A stretch of 64,000 nt of DNA, taken from Xestospongia bergquistia. Taxonomy: Eukaryota; Porifera; Demospongiae; Haplosclerida; Petrosiidae. The notes below the pieces were generated by a model. That model saw nothing but the letters and a program-made list of their open reading frames with translations. It was not told where the DNA came from and ran no database searches. Shown piece after piece: positions 44,691-56,331 of the stretch; position 1 is the first letter of the stretch; every line of letters starts with the position of its first letter. The position numbers and the translations under genes are program-made. The stretch spans positions 11,918,849 to 11,982,848 of the forward strand of contig OZ014412.1 of assembly GCA_963965975.1 (NCBI GenBank). The letters are read 5' to 3'.

Positions 44691-45560
44691 TGACTCAGCT
44701 GACTGTCCAAGGTGTTGTATCTACAGAACCTTCTGTGAGTCCTTCACTCTTACAAAGGCATGTACATAATCTGTATCTCATCATGTTACAAGACTTGAAT
44801 ACACACAAGGTTACTCATCATATCACTACTAATGGACCACCAGTTCATTTAACCACTTGCAGATTGTCACCTGCATGGTTTGATGTTGCTTGAAAGGAAT
44901 TTGAACACATGCTACAATTGTGTATTATTCGTCCATCATCTAGTTGTTGGGCCTCTCCTTTGCACATGGTCCCCAAAAAGACCCCTGGAGACTGGCGCCC
45001 TTGTGGTGATTACTGAGCATTAAACAATATCGCTATCCCCGACCGCTATCCCATCCCACACATTCAGGACTCCACTGTATCCCTCCATGGTGCTACCATC
45101 GTTTCTAAACTCGTTTCTAAACTCGATCTCACTAGAGCATACCACCAAATCCCAGTTGAGCCAGCTGATATACCTAAGACTACTGTCACAACTCCATTTG
45201 GGTTATTTGAATTTGTTCACATGCCATTCGGACTTCGTAATGCCGCCCAGACATTTAAAAGATTCATGGATCAGGTCCTTCATGGCCTCCACTTTTGTTA
45301 TGCTTACATTGATGATGTGTTAGTCACAAGTGCCAATGCTGAAGAACATGAAGAGCATCTCTGAGCTGTGTTTCAATGTTTCAGTGAACATGGTATCACT
45401 ATCAATCCAGACAAATGCGAATTGGGTGTTCCTCAACTCAACTTTCTCGGACACAAAGTTACTGGGCAAGGAATTCAGCCATTGGAGGACAAAGTGTCTG
45501 TCATCCAACATCTCAACGCAACCTTTGGGAATTTTTGGGACTAGTGAATTTTTATCACAG
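44690..45560 (+). pseudogene. Reverse transcriptase of fourth family
   Basis: Linker QLTVQGVVSTEPSV leads to GPPVHLTTCRLSPAWFDVA, a stop, EHMLQLCIIRPSSS, CWASPLHMVPKKTPGDWRPC, GDY then a stop, [37 protein letters not shown] (first Asp), [20 protein letters not shown] and [11 protein letters not shown] (catalytic DD). A 12-base exact tandem duplication, GTTTCTAAACTC (near 45098-45122), repeats the residues VSKL just before the first Asp. Several stops and a shift near 45430 occur. Confidence 0.88.
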
Positions 45561-46062
45561 ATTTATTCTGAACTGTGTCGCTACTCTCCATCCACTCAAC
45601 GACCTCCTATCTCCCAACAAAACCAAAACTCAAGAAGTACATTGGAACGCATATGCCATTGAAACCTTTCAAATGATGAAAGACCCACTTGCCGATGCCA
45701 CCTTCTTGGTGCATCCCAAACCCAATGCCCTGACATGTATAATGACTGATGCTTCTGACAGAGCAGTTGGAGCTGTGTTTCAACAGTGCGTTGGGGATCT
45801 CTGGCAACCCATATCATGTTTCTCAAAGAAGTTGAAACCATCTGAAACTGAGTATGGCACTTTCGATCGAGAGCTCCTGGCAGCATATTTGTCTATCAAA
45901 TATTTCCGACTTTTTGTTGAAGGCTGTGTGTTTCACATCTCGACATATCATAAACCTTTGACATATTCCATGTCATCGCATTCCAATCACTATACCCCTC
46001 ATAAAATTTGCCACCTCGACTATATTTATCAGTTCACTTCGGACATCAGATATGTTAAATGA
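45500..46062 (+). pseudogene. RNase H of fourth family
   Basis: In frame 45415-46062: LWEFLGLVNFYHRFILNCVA (tether), VHWNAYAIETFQMMKDPLAD, then TCIMTDASDRAVGAVFQQCV (first Asp), SETEYGTFDRELLAAYLSIK (Glu) and FRLFVEGCVFHISTYHKPLT, where the third catalytic Asp of the usual TDHKPL motif is Tyr. It ends YIYQFTSDIRYVK, close to the normal end. Confidence 0.85.
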
Positions 46063-46095
46063 TCCAACAACACACCAACTGACACACTCTTATGA

Positions 46096-47240
46096 ATGAG
46101 AGTTAACGCTGTACTGCAAGAAAATCCACCTATCTTGGATTTTAAGCAGATGGCTGCAGCTCAACAGCAAGACCCTGATATTCTAAAACTGCAGACTTCT
46201 TCATCATCACTAACTCTCAAGGCTTGTCCTATCCATATGTCCGATGGTAAAATCATTTGTGATATGTCTACTGGGGTACCTCATCCAATTGTTCTATCAT
46301 TATACCGACAACAGGTTTTTGACTCCTTACACTCCCTCTCACATCCTGGAGTTAGAACCACTCAGCAGCTCATCACTTCTCATTTTGCCTGCCCAAACAT
46401 CAACTCTGATGTACGGAAGTGGCCCAAATCCTCTATTCAGAGTCAAATATCTAAAATACATCATCACACCATCACCCCACTCTCAAAGTTTGCTACCCCC
46501 AATAATCAATTTGAGAAAGTGCACCTCGATCTTGTAGGGCCTCTACCACCATCCCAAGGCTATATTTACCTCGTTACGGTCATTGATCGATTAACTCATT
46601 GGCCAGAAGCTTTTCCTATTCCTGATAGTACTGCACCTACAGTTGCCCGAGCCTTTGTCAGCAAATGGATCTTAGGTTTTGGAGTGCCCTCGACAATCAC
46701 TACAGATCGTGGATGTCAGTTTGAATCTACTTTGTGGAAGGAACTCATGAAACTTTTAGGTACTATGCGGCTGAGAACAACTGCTTACCAACCTATTGCA
46801 AATGGCATTGTTGAACGATTTCATCGCCAATTGAAAGCTGCTTTGAAATTCACTCCCCATGGTGTTACTTGGTTTCCAAATAGCCCTCAAGACTGACCTT
46901 GGTTGTTCAGTAGCAGAGCTAGTTTATGGCACAACCCTCAGAATTCCTAGTGAATTTTTCATTTCAGAGCAGACAATGCAGAGTAACCGGCAGAGTTTGT
47001 CTCTCAACTAAAAACTGCCATGTCCAATCTTAAAGCGGTCCCAACACGTGGGGACTCTTCCTATCGTGAAATTCAAGTTAGTCATCACCTCAGTACTTGT
47101 CCTTATGTATTTGTGAGACACAATGCTGTACGAAAACCACTTCAGGTTCTGTACGATGGACCTTATAAAGTGTTAAAACGTTCTGACAAACATTTCACCC
47201 TAGAGGTCAATGGACAACAAAAACTCTTGACCGTTTAAAG
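46096..47240 (+). pseudogene. Integrase of fourth family, zinc-finger cysteines lost
   Basis: The 266-codon frame 46096-46896 holds the finger and core. The finger reads HSLSHPGVRTTQQLITSHFA, then VRKWPKSSIQSQISK, with Ser at both positions where the C-x-x-C cysteines belong. The rve core is complete: FEKVHLDLVGPLPPSQGYIY (Asp), STITTDRGCQFESTLWKEL (Asp) and IANGIVERFHRQLKAALK (Glu). A shift after 46890 leads to the C-terminal domain in frame 47020-47238 (VFVRHNAVRKPLQVLYDGPY, KVLKRSDKHFTLEVNG). The core could still fold, but the frame breaks make the copy inactive. Confidence 0.88.
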
Positions 47241-47445
47241 CCAGCACATTTAGACTCATGTGATTATTTAACCACTCCACCCCATACCGAACCGCTCCCC
47301 CCTGCACCGACCCCTCAACCTTCATTCCCCACTTCACTATCATCAGCCCCTGTATGGATCACTCGCTCTGATCATCATGTACACTGGCCTGATTGGTTAG
47401 ACTTATAATTTGTATTGCTCGTTTTACTCTCTGGTGGGAGAGTAA

Positions 47446-47729
47446 TGTAGTGCACGGAGTAATTTACTGAGATCTATGATAGATTATTCCAGATTCAAGA
47501 CTGGTACCTCGTGTTGTGTTTTGATCATCTCGTCTCAAACTGAAATGTTTATATTATTTTGTATATCAGTGCATGTTATTATTGTTGTATGATTTAACAA
47601 TACTAAAAACTGATGGTAAAGCTGATTGGTAAAAATTTATGTACTAATACTTTTTCTTGTTTAATTATAACTATTATAAATATAATTGCACATAACCACT
47701 TCGTTTGTTATTTGTTCAATATGTGATCA
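47446..47729 (+). repeat. Possible 3' LTR of fourth Ty3/gypsy family
   Basis: Starts right after the purine tract and has TG...CA ends. Limits are inferred from the primer-like TGGTGCTG that follows; no partner LTR confirms it. Confidence 0.4.
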
Positions 47730-50089
47730 TTGGTGCTGTTATTGTCCTACCTACTTCTGATATTGAAATAGTCCTCTTACTTAATGAATGGTTCTACTCC
47801 TTAATGTAAACAAGGTTTAAGGTCTATGTCATATTTTTAATTCCATGTGAAAATATATGTGGACTTCACAGCTGGCAAGTTGATATAATATATGTTAATA
47901 CTTTGTTGTCAATATACTTACAGCTATCTCCCTTTTCCGTGTTACTACAACTGAGAATAGTGAAATAGTGTGAAGGAAAAGGGTATGATTTATCTTTGGA
48001 ATTCTAAACACAGTAGGCATGCACAGGTGTACTTTGTTTATTAATTAATGGGCAATTAATTAACATAGTTGGGCAGTTTTGAAACGGGCTAGCAGTTTTA
48101 AACATTCATACACAATCAACTCATTTGTCAGATCTTATATACAGGTGCATAATAAAGACAAGAAAACAACATCTATTGTTTAGGTATACATCTTATGGCA
48201 AAGATGGCATATGTATAAGGAAATATCATAATAATAATAATAACTAAATAGGCTGTCTAGCTTAGCTATACTATCATTAATAGGATTGATTAATTAACTG
48301 AATTAAAATTGTAGATATATTTTTATCTACATTCTTAGCACTCACATCACTTCAAAATAATTAATGGAGGTGTGGCTAACTTCACGGTCGGTTGGTATAA
48401 ATATAAACTACTACTTGGATAAAAATCAAAAGTCAAAATGTCAAATCCTATTACTGGGGTGATACTGTACTACTGTCATGTGCTAAAGCTGATGGGCACG
48501 TTTTTCACTAGTCCCAACGGAAGTGAATAAAATGTTAACGTAATTATAATTATTATATTTTTATATTAAAGCCCTATTATAAATTTTATCTAACATTTTA
48601 AAACGAACTTGTGTCTTAGAAATGGGGCTGGCTAGCAGCTTTAATTGTTTGCATTAACAAACTGATTGCATTGTACTAGACCCAATAGGGCAGTTACTAC
48701 AAAATGCAGGAAATTTCAATTTCTAAATATTATGTCTTGACAAGTATATACACAAACTAAGAGCAAAGGAGCATACCAAAAATTATCAAACAGTGAAATC
48801 TAAAGATATCAGGCAAGATTTTGTGATATCACAACATACTGCACTCAAGACGTAAGAGATTTCAACTAAATAGAGAGTTGACAACTGATACCTCTTGTCA
48901 TTTCACTTGTCATAAGAGGGTCTAACAAACTAAATTAAAGTGAATCAAAATGTTTATATATAATTGCTATTGTGCATGACTACAATATATTGATTTTTTT
49001 TAAAATTAATGCCACTACATGTATGTATCAACATAATATTGTGTGCCAGGCAGTAAGTGCCAAGCTTTTCATAAACTTACTATGCTAGCTGTTCCTAAAA
49101 TTTTGGAGTCATTAAAGTGTGAATGAAGCTAGGCTTTGACATAATGAGTTGTTAAATACACTAAATCACTTATGAATTTTGATTAACTATTACAGGTAGT
49201 AAGATATTTATCAATAAATTCTTAAGTAGCTTACCAGTAAATAGGTCAGTAAGTTATCTATGAATTTATTCATAATATACCTATGTATTTAAACTGTCAA
49301 ACCCATTTTTTTTAAAATAGTATATCCCCAGACATCCATCGAAGAAGGCATCTGGCATATTTCAAGCATTTTCTTGGCACCGGATGCTTCAGCCTGAAAG
49401 AATTTCAGGTGACCAATCAAATTATTGCTTTCATACGACATCATATATTTCACACACTGGAATCAATGGAATGCATTGGCTCAAAACTAAGACGGAGGGC
49501 TATTCCAATACTACAGGTGTCTGTTTCAAGTAGTGATTTGATTATTGAGGCATCTGATATACTTTGCTTTTGTTTTTTTGCTTTACTTTTTTGTTACTTA
49601 GGACCGCTTTCATACTTCATGTAATGTATGGAAGCCTCAGACGAACATTCTATTTCCAATTTCAATATAACGAGGTTATACTGAGTTTAAATGTCCGCCT
49701 AAGCTTCCCTAAATAATAGAACTACAATATACAACCAAAGTCAGGGAACCAATCTACCTGGAAACATCTCGCTAGCACTCAATTCTAAGAGATGGCTCGT
49801 GGTACTTGCACTCTGCGTTTTATTAAGTAACAAGAAAAGCCTAGAAATGGCGCATATGCCAAAAATGTAATTAGGATTGAGAAATTGGAACTCATATCAC
49901 GTGGGTCGTCGTTAATTGGGACTTTTAAATATGCCAAGGTTCGCAGAAGAAATAAGAAACTGGAATTGGAATGTCCATTTGGGGCTAATCCCTAAGTGTG
50001 CGCGATGACTGTTTCCCGTTAGTGAGTAGGCGTCTTGGAGCAAGACTAATTCCAAAAAACAAAGATCCCAATGTATATCAGTGATGAGA
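47730..50089. other. Stretch without a confident gene
   Basis: AT-rich. A 71-codon plus-strand frame at 49409-49624 (start MTNQIIAFIRHHIFHTLE) extends upstream in frame to about 49335, but is not recognised. A short frame at 49792-49823 (MARGTCTLRFIK) is too small to call. No repeats stand out. Confidence 0.45.
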
Positions 50090-50200
50090 TTGAATATTCA
50101 AAACCCAGTCAGTGTTTTTCTTAGTTTTTGCTGGTACTTTGTTTTCTTTAGCAAGTAAAATGTGCTATGGGGTACCAGGACAAGTAAAACACTATGATCT

Positions 50201-50475
50201 TCACAGCTTAGTAGTAAATTCTGTAAATTTTTCTTGTGGCTTAGAAGCGAGATAATGATCTCTAAGCAAAACATCTGGAACATCTTGTGCAGTGGATGAA
50301 ACAAGATGAGTACGCTTAGACTTGCATCGTTTTGGAGCTTCATCTTCTTGGTCATCTACAGCTATTTTGCTGCTTACTTCAGCACCATCACTATTAACTA
50401 GGCAGCCTAGTGCAATCACTTTCTTCATACAGTAAAGTGCTTGCAGGCACAACTTTTCATCAATGTCTTCACTAT
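50201..50475 (-). CDS. Hypothetical protein exon, probably a last exon
   Basis: On the minus strand a possible acceptor (TTTTGATAG, near 50476) is followed by EDIDEKLCLQALYCMKKVIA, LGCLVNSDGAEVSSKIAVDD, QEDEAPKRCKSKRTHLVSST and a run to FTEFTTKL, then a stop at about 50203. The acidic then lysine/arginine-rich composition is protein-like and hydrophilic. I do not recognise the family. The first Met in frame is at 50452, but the frame opens upstream of it, so splicing from an exon to the right is possible; none was identified. It could be a chance frame. Confidence 0.3.
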
Positions 50476-50686
50476 CAAAATAGGTGAGGACTGACTATTT
50501 CCTTTTCAAGACATTCAGCAATTCTTTTAAAAACTTATCATCCATTCTAGAACAAAACACTAAGGCTGATATACTGAAAACATCACAACTGCATATGCAA
50601 ACAATATCTAGTATACTGACAATAATGTTCAAAAAATGGAACAAATATGCACTAATTGCTGGTAGTTAAATGCTTTGTGGTCTGAG

Positions 50687-50833
50687 TTAGTTAGATACCT
50701 GTGTTAGGATTCTTAGTGATTTAGACCACTTCAAGGATTGTTGAAACATTGGCTACACTTTGGTTACTGTATAAACAATCCCTTGGTGGTCTAAATCACT
50801 AAGAAACCTGAGACAGATATACCTAACCTAGAT
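50687..50833. repeat. ~147-bp hairpin-forming MITE-like repeat
   Basis: TTCTTAGTGATTTAGACCAC (50710-50729) is the inverse of GTGGTCTAAATCACTAAGAA (50785-50804). The arms extend outward (AGATACCTGTGTTAGG against CCTGAGACAGATAT) and inward (AAGGATTGTT against AACAATCCCTT) to about 55 bp each, around a loop of about 40 bp. No clear target duplication was seen. Confidence 0.75.
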
Positions 50834-50966
50834 TTAGGAGATAGCATGCAAATAGACAACCATCAACCTATATGACAAAGTAAACATTGTCACACATATA
50901 TACACGAAGTTGCTCAGTGTATATTAATTAATACATTCTCTACACACTTTGGACAGTCTACTTCTG

Positions 50967-51510
50967 CATCTTATGATACATTTTAATTTCCTTAAAATGG
51001 CATTTTGAAAGAGCTGTAAATATGAAGACAAAACCAGATGTGTCTTACCTTTCCTCTAATAATTATTTGTGAAAATTGATATGCATTCTTCAATGATGAA
51101 TTGACAACAAACTAGAGACAGTTGTCTTGTAGTGATTGACAAAATAAAAATCTAAATGTATAATGCATGCATTTCTTTGCCATACTATAGTGTATGAATG
51201 TATGTGTATGGATAATATGTATTCAAGCATATATTGATCTGTGACTTATTAATTTTATAATGTCCTCTTTGGCAATTATTTACCAGAAAATTTTTGAGAG
51301 AAAGGCTTTTCATAGTTTGCTTCTAAAAACTCATTTCTAGAAATGAATTTTTGCAGATACTAAAGAAATTACATCAATATATATACTTGCTTAATCATAG
51401 CTTTATGATCAACAGCTATAACACTATTTTAATATAATAAACGGGATAGTTAACTTAGAGCTCTTTATGTCAAGACAGTTATCATCTCTTCACAAGGAAC
51501 ATTGTCAGTA
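50967..51510 (+). repeat. Dispersed repeat of unknown class, copy 2
   Basis: Matches 37595-37900 in the same orientation, with about 200 bp of extra sequence (51000-51200) absent from the other copy. It ends near TCTCTTCACAAGGAACA, matching TCTCTTCGCGAGGGACA. There is no coding content. Confidence 0.7.
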
Positions 51511-52051
51511 GAGGATGCTGATGGTGTCCAAGATAGCCAGTCTTGCATGACTAGTATTTAACAATTGGTAAGTTTTTCTAAAGAGAGCTAGTGACAGTCT
51601 AGCATCTTTTCTTTTGTTATTGTAGCCTGTACAATCTGTCCAATATTAAAACCTAATCATTCATGTCATGACTGATACTAATATTTGCAAGTAAATTGGA
51701 AAAAAATGTAGTATTAAAACTAAATAAAAGAAATGCACTTATTAAAAATATGCATAAAAAATTACACAGCTATCAATTATCTACTGAGTAATTAATCATT
51801 TATATCAAAGACTTATTAATTTAAACTGATATACAAGTTGTAGAGTTTGTCATAATTACATTATGCTTTTGTGATTGCTTTGTTCCAAGTTTTACCAGAA
51901 TATGCAGAAAACAAGTTAGTTAAGTATTTTGCAGTATTAAATTGTTATTGCTCACATATATAGTCCTTCTTCACTAACAATACAAAAGGTAATATTTACA
52001 TAATAACTAGAATAAATATAGACAATCTTTAATTCTTATCTTTAACTATAG

Positions 52052-54674
52052 GAAGAAGAAAGGCACTGTTTTCACCGCAAACTAGTTTATGGTAGAAAGA
52101 TGAAGGTGTGAAGGAATATACTATTGACTTACTGACATCCAAGATATTTTTCTTCTTCATAGTTACTTCATGTTGCTTCCAATTTGTATCTCCATCTACC
52201 ATTTATGTCATCAGATGTCAGCAAGAACAAGCAAGTATGTTCTTGACTTTTGATGATGTGCTGTATGTGTTCTACAGTTATATGAACTTTTATTTTCATC
52301 ATTATCATTGTTGCTTTTATTTTTCAGGCTACTCTTACGCAATATGATGATGCCTGCTTATTTAAAATTTTGCCCTCTACTTCTGGAAAAAAACAATGGA
52401 GAAATTGTAGCTAAGGATTTATTTGCTTTCACTCATTAACATTTTAGATTTATTCAGTTGAGGAGCTTATTCTGAAGTCAGTGCAACAAAAGGGAAATTA
52501 CCATATATTATGTGTTCATAACACTTTAACTGAAAAGTAATGTCACATAATTAAGTATGTTACAAACTACTGGATTTCATCTTGATAACATGTACATATA
52601 TTCTTACTGGCATACCATTGCCATTTTTTCTTTACACCTCCAATTTCAGTAACTAAAATTAGAAATGTTGAACTTATATATAAATTGCATAATATTTGGT
52701 ATAATGTGTATCAATATTGTATAATCACATTGCATATTAGGAGACTAGTATTTTAAAAGGAAATATCATTCTTAGTTGATATGAAGATGATAGTTTCACA
52801 TTGATTTGGCAATATGTCCAAGTGTGTATTTGGATTGGAAAGAAACGAATGAAAAAATTCTTATGGCTAGCTTGTAATATTTCTTTTAGATATGAGTTTA
52901 CACTAGCAGTGACTAATTCTGTGTTTACTATTCAATCACAAACAAGTACTCAAACTCGAATACCACACAAAGCAACCAGTGTGTTGTTGTTTTGACTAAC
53001 CTTTAACATTATTTATTGTTACATGCAACGCTAAATAAATGGATACAAGCAATAAGATTGTTTTGTGCAAACCATAAATTTATGCAATTTTGCGTGATTC
53101 TTACATTGCTTCAAGCATTGCTATTAAACATAATAAATTAAATGGAGGTATGTAAAAGAGCAATTTCAGTGATCACTACTGCTATTTTGAAGTCACACCA
53201 CATATAAATGTGGAATACAAATTATAATTTCTCTGATGTATTATACACTTTGTAATTAGTTGAAGCAAGAAAGAAAAGACTTCTTCATGATATACAGAGA
53301 CAACCTCCTGTATCAGGAGACAGTTGGTGGCAACTAGAAAAGTTTACACAATTACCACATTTAAAACTACACCCAATGGATGGTATGTGAAGTAGATGTT
53401 TGTATTATCTATCATTTATTATATGATATTGGATTACAATAGGTTCTCCATTCAAGTTCATTGAGAAATGTTGTGTCAAACACATTCTCACAGAGAAATA
53501 TTTAGTCTGTGTAAAACCTAATAAAGAATCTTAACATATACTGGTTGGTCTTTTTACTATATTATAATGACAATGTAGCATATTTGATTACTATTTGTAT
53601 TCTACTGTATGTAGCTAACTTTAACTGACTTAGAGAAGGTTTGTGATATGTTTGACATCATTTTTGAAATCACATCAGGAAATCCCAAAGAAGCAAGTTA
53701 CTATATGTTCTATTATATAATATATAAAGTATGTTTTATATAGATGGATGATATTAGTGTAGTTAAGAAAGGAAATCATGTAAGATTGAAGAACTGCTTG
53801 CACGAAAAGTATTTAGCAATTAAAGGTAAAATGATATTTTTGATTTATGGTGATATTTTTAAACTGAGCATGACAGATATTGAAATATTTAACTAGACTG
53901 CTCCTATGCTAGCATTCTGTATCTAATTATCGCTTTAGAGCTATTCAAAATTAAGGATAATGTATATCCCACAATAGTCTACTCTACCAATTTAAATCCT
54001 TGTGTTTACTATGGTCTTATTCTATTAAAGTGCCATGATAATTATATTTCCATATAGTGTCTCAATCTTAGAATGTACTATTATATCACTTTCCATTCTT
54101 ATTTAAGGTGATTCCAGTTTTTTTCTCAATGAATCAAAAGAAAAGAAAAAAGTGGAAGCAAATGGTTTAATGTCAGTATATTAATGATAAAAATATTTAT
54201 TATAATTAATATATATGCATTATTTAATATTAGCTGTAAGGTAATTGGATAACAGGGTAATTGATTCTGAATTTTTATGAATGCTACATAATAAACATTA
54301 TAGTTCCTCATTCATACAGTATATGTTCCCTTAGATACAAAACTTAATAAAATAATGTAATTATTAAACTGAATATTAAATACTAAATTTTTGTCTAGCT
54401 ATGCCTTGTTGGTGATGAGGAATTTGACCAGAAGTTGAAATTATTTAGAATTGATGAAGTAAGTAACCTTTAATTATTGCATTCCAGTGTTAATTAAAAT
54501 GTCATTAACTGTCACATGTATGTAGACTTTACTATGACAATGATATCAGAGCACATAGTAGAGATCATATTATCGTATACACTATAGGTCAAACCAAAAC
54601 ATGTACATGCAATGTTTTATGTGTTGAGTGTCAAAACATTTATGAGAAAATTCATGGAAACCTTAAAGCCTATG
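52052..54674 (+). CDS. Multi-exon MIR/beta-trefoil gene, IP3-receptor N-terminus-like (partial)
   Basis: Exons inferred from AG/GT edges with agreeing phases: 52052-52105, 52163-52234, 52328-52406, 52458-52536, 52890-52945, 53260-53382, 53443-53510, 53636-~53696, ~53763-53825, 54108-54175, 54400-54458, 54588-54674. Readings include LLHVASNLYLHLPFMSSDVS, YDDACLFKILPSTSGKKQWR, EELILKSVQQKGNYHILCVH, YEFTLAVTNSVFTIQS, GDSWWQLEKFTQLPHLKLHP, GSPFKFIEKCCVKHILTEKY, VKKGNHVRLKNCLHEKYLAI, LKLFRIDE and FYVLSVKTFMRKFMETLKPM. The order of (L/V)xH-KYL and xWxI/FRI strands follows the IP3-receptor ligand-binding MIR region. The 53.7-kb junction is ambiguous and the 54400 exon needs a one-base shift or a later acceptor, so it may be damaged. 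No start, stop, helical or channel part was found. It could instead be a short MIR protein or another IP3R/RyR relative. Confidence 0.55.
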
Positions 54675-55131
54675 GTAAGTGGTCATATAATATGTGATAT
54701 TTCATGTTTTTAGGTCAAAATAAATTGATCATTTAAAAAATGTTGTATTGAAAGTTACCGGAAAAAGATAGCAGGAAAAGAGCTTTATTTTTCATTTATT
54801 AATGATTAATAATCATTATTATAAATTTGTGGTAGTTGGGTAATGGAAAATGTATTAATCCACGCACTTAAAAAAAGTGGGCATTTGTCCAGGTTGATTT
54901 GTTGTATATCAAAAAGAAATGAAAATGAAACTACATAAATAAGGTGAAAATTCCCACTTCATAAGTAGCTAATGTAAACATAAATAACAGAAATGACCTT
55001 TTGAGTTAATCATATAATTATATATAATTATGATTGTTATATTAATGCCAACAAAAATGACATAAGATGTATGATATGAGTGGTGAGAGATGGTGGAATT
55101 AATCAGCTGATGCCTTTCAACCAGAAGAATA
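54675..55131. other. Stretch without a recognised exon
   Basis: No continuation of the MIR gene was found here despite a good donor (GTAAGT) at 54675. Confidence 0.4.
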
Positions 55132-55461
55132 ATGAGTAATGAATATAGTAACCGAGTATATGATAACATTGGATCTGTAATGATCCTTATATCAACAACT
55201 GATATGTGTGACACATACCAGTTGTTTGACCCAACTTACAATGATAGATGTGACCATGAGCCCATACAGCAAAAAGGTCAAGGTACCTCATGTTTTTTAT
55301 TGGCTTCCGATATGATTACTCATTGTATGCCATATGAATGGGTAGATATTGATTGTGTGCATGAATTGAGGACTGTAATAAGGTTGTCTTACAATTCTTT
55401 CTATAGCACCTGTAATTCAACAGATACATATCCTAAATTAAATAATACTTTTAGTATATAA
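55132..55461 (+). CDS. Hypothetical 109-residue reading frame
   Basis: The longest frame in this interval, from ATG 55132 to a stop at 55459, contains seven cysteines (for example DMCDTYQLFDPTYNDRCDHE and VDIDCVHELRTVI) and no transmembrane or signal segment that I can see. Composition is more protein-like than that of neighbouring AT-rich frames. I do not recognise a family. It lies 458 bp past the last MIR exon on the same strand and could be an exon of the same gene, an independent small gene, or chance. Confidence 0.3.
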   Translation: MSNEYSNRVYDNIGSVMILISTTDMCDTYQLFDPTYNDRCDHEPIQQKGQGTSCFLLASDMITHCMPYEWVDIDCVHELRTVIRLSYNSFYSTCNSTDTYPKLNNTFSI

Positions 55462-55849
55462 AAAACTAGTGTACATGATGCATATTGTTGCAATTATAAT
55501 ATAATCATGGTAATTAACACTAAATTGTCACAAAGAAATCCAAACTATCTACTAATCCAAGTGAAGTTTCCCTTCTGTCATCACCTCTGTATCCTCCTGC
55601 TCTGCCCATTCAAACACAAACAGAACCTATATTTTATAGTTTATAATTATTTTGATAATAACATGTATGCAAATCTGATAATGCATTAGTGTTCAAGATT
55701 GTACTGATGAAATTATACCTAGTTCTTAATGGATTAGCATCATTCGCATTGTTACAAACAAAATAAATAGACAATGTACTGACAGATAGAATATGTCTTT
55801 TATTGTCAGTTTATTTTTACTATGATTTTATCACGCATTGTACCCAATG

Positions 55850-55918
55850 AACTGAGCATGCTCAGTTTAACACACTGCTTTAATGGCGCCAGTTTTAGTA
55901 AACTGAGCATGCTCAGTT
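55850..55918. promoter_or_regulatory. Two copies of an 18-bp perfect palindrome, 51 bp apart
   Basis: AACTGAGCATGCTCAGTT occurs at 55850-55867 and 55901-55918; each is its own reverse complement. The spacing is about five helical turns. A start codon with a short frame (MTMPIGPVLLQDRYVLKKK) lies about 80 bp further on at 55995, so a paired binding site for a dimeric factor is possible. Function is not shown. Confidence 0.5.
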
Positions 55919-56187
55919 CAACAAACCACTAAATTACGCCAATTTTTAGTCCTAAAAATAGTATGCATTAGGTAGACCGCCTCATTTCTACAAGATGACT
56001 ATGCCTATTGGACCAGTGTTACTGCAGGATCGATATGTTTTAAAGAAGAAGAGTACAACTGTGCTTCTGTCTACAGTCTGTCACTATTGTATCCAGTGAA
56101 GCTAATACCTTCCTTCAATTCTCGTTCACCTCTAACGCAGAAAAACGTTACAGTCAACTCGAGGGCAACGACCGCTTTGTTCCAGCA

Positions 56188-56243
56188 CGTACGCAAGCAG
56201 AGAAAGTATTCAGGACGCACACAAGCAGAGAAAGTATTCAGGT
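56188..56243. repeat. Short tandem duplication (~29 bp x 2)
   Basis: The block AAGCAGAGAAAGTATTCAGG appears at 56193-56212 and again at 56222-56241, each preceded by a related ACGC sequence. Confidence 0.85.
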
Positions 56244-56331
56244 CAGAGTAAACGTACGCCATATGTATATGTGGAAAGCCTAATTCAGATATTCTAGCTT
56301 CGTTTGGCCCAGACAGTTGCTGTTGTTTCAC

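Larger units (their letters stand above)
44410..47729 (+). mobile_element. Ty3/gypsy retrotransposon, fourth family, 5'-truncated
   Basis: Begins within the protease region; gag is missing. RT, RNase H and integrase follow in standard Ty3 order, all broken. After a purine-rich tract (CTGGTGGGAGAG) a likely LTR starts at TGTAGTGCACGG (47446) and may end TGTGATCA at 47729. TTGGTGCTGTTATTGTCC follows directly, resembling a primer-binding site, so this too could be an LTR followed by a leader. No second LTR is in the window. Confidence 0.82.

Noticed and set aside
53158-53205. Extra MIR exon reading DHYCYFEVTPHIN
   Set aside because: Its phase does not fit the neighbouring exons (52890-52945 and 53260-53382), which join in frame without it. 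It could still be an alternative exon.
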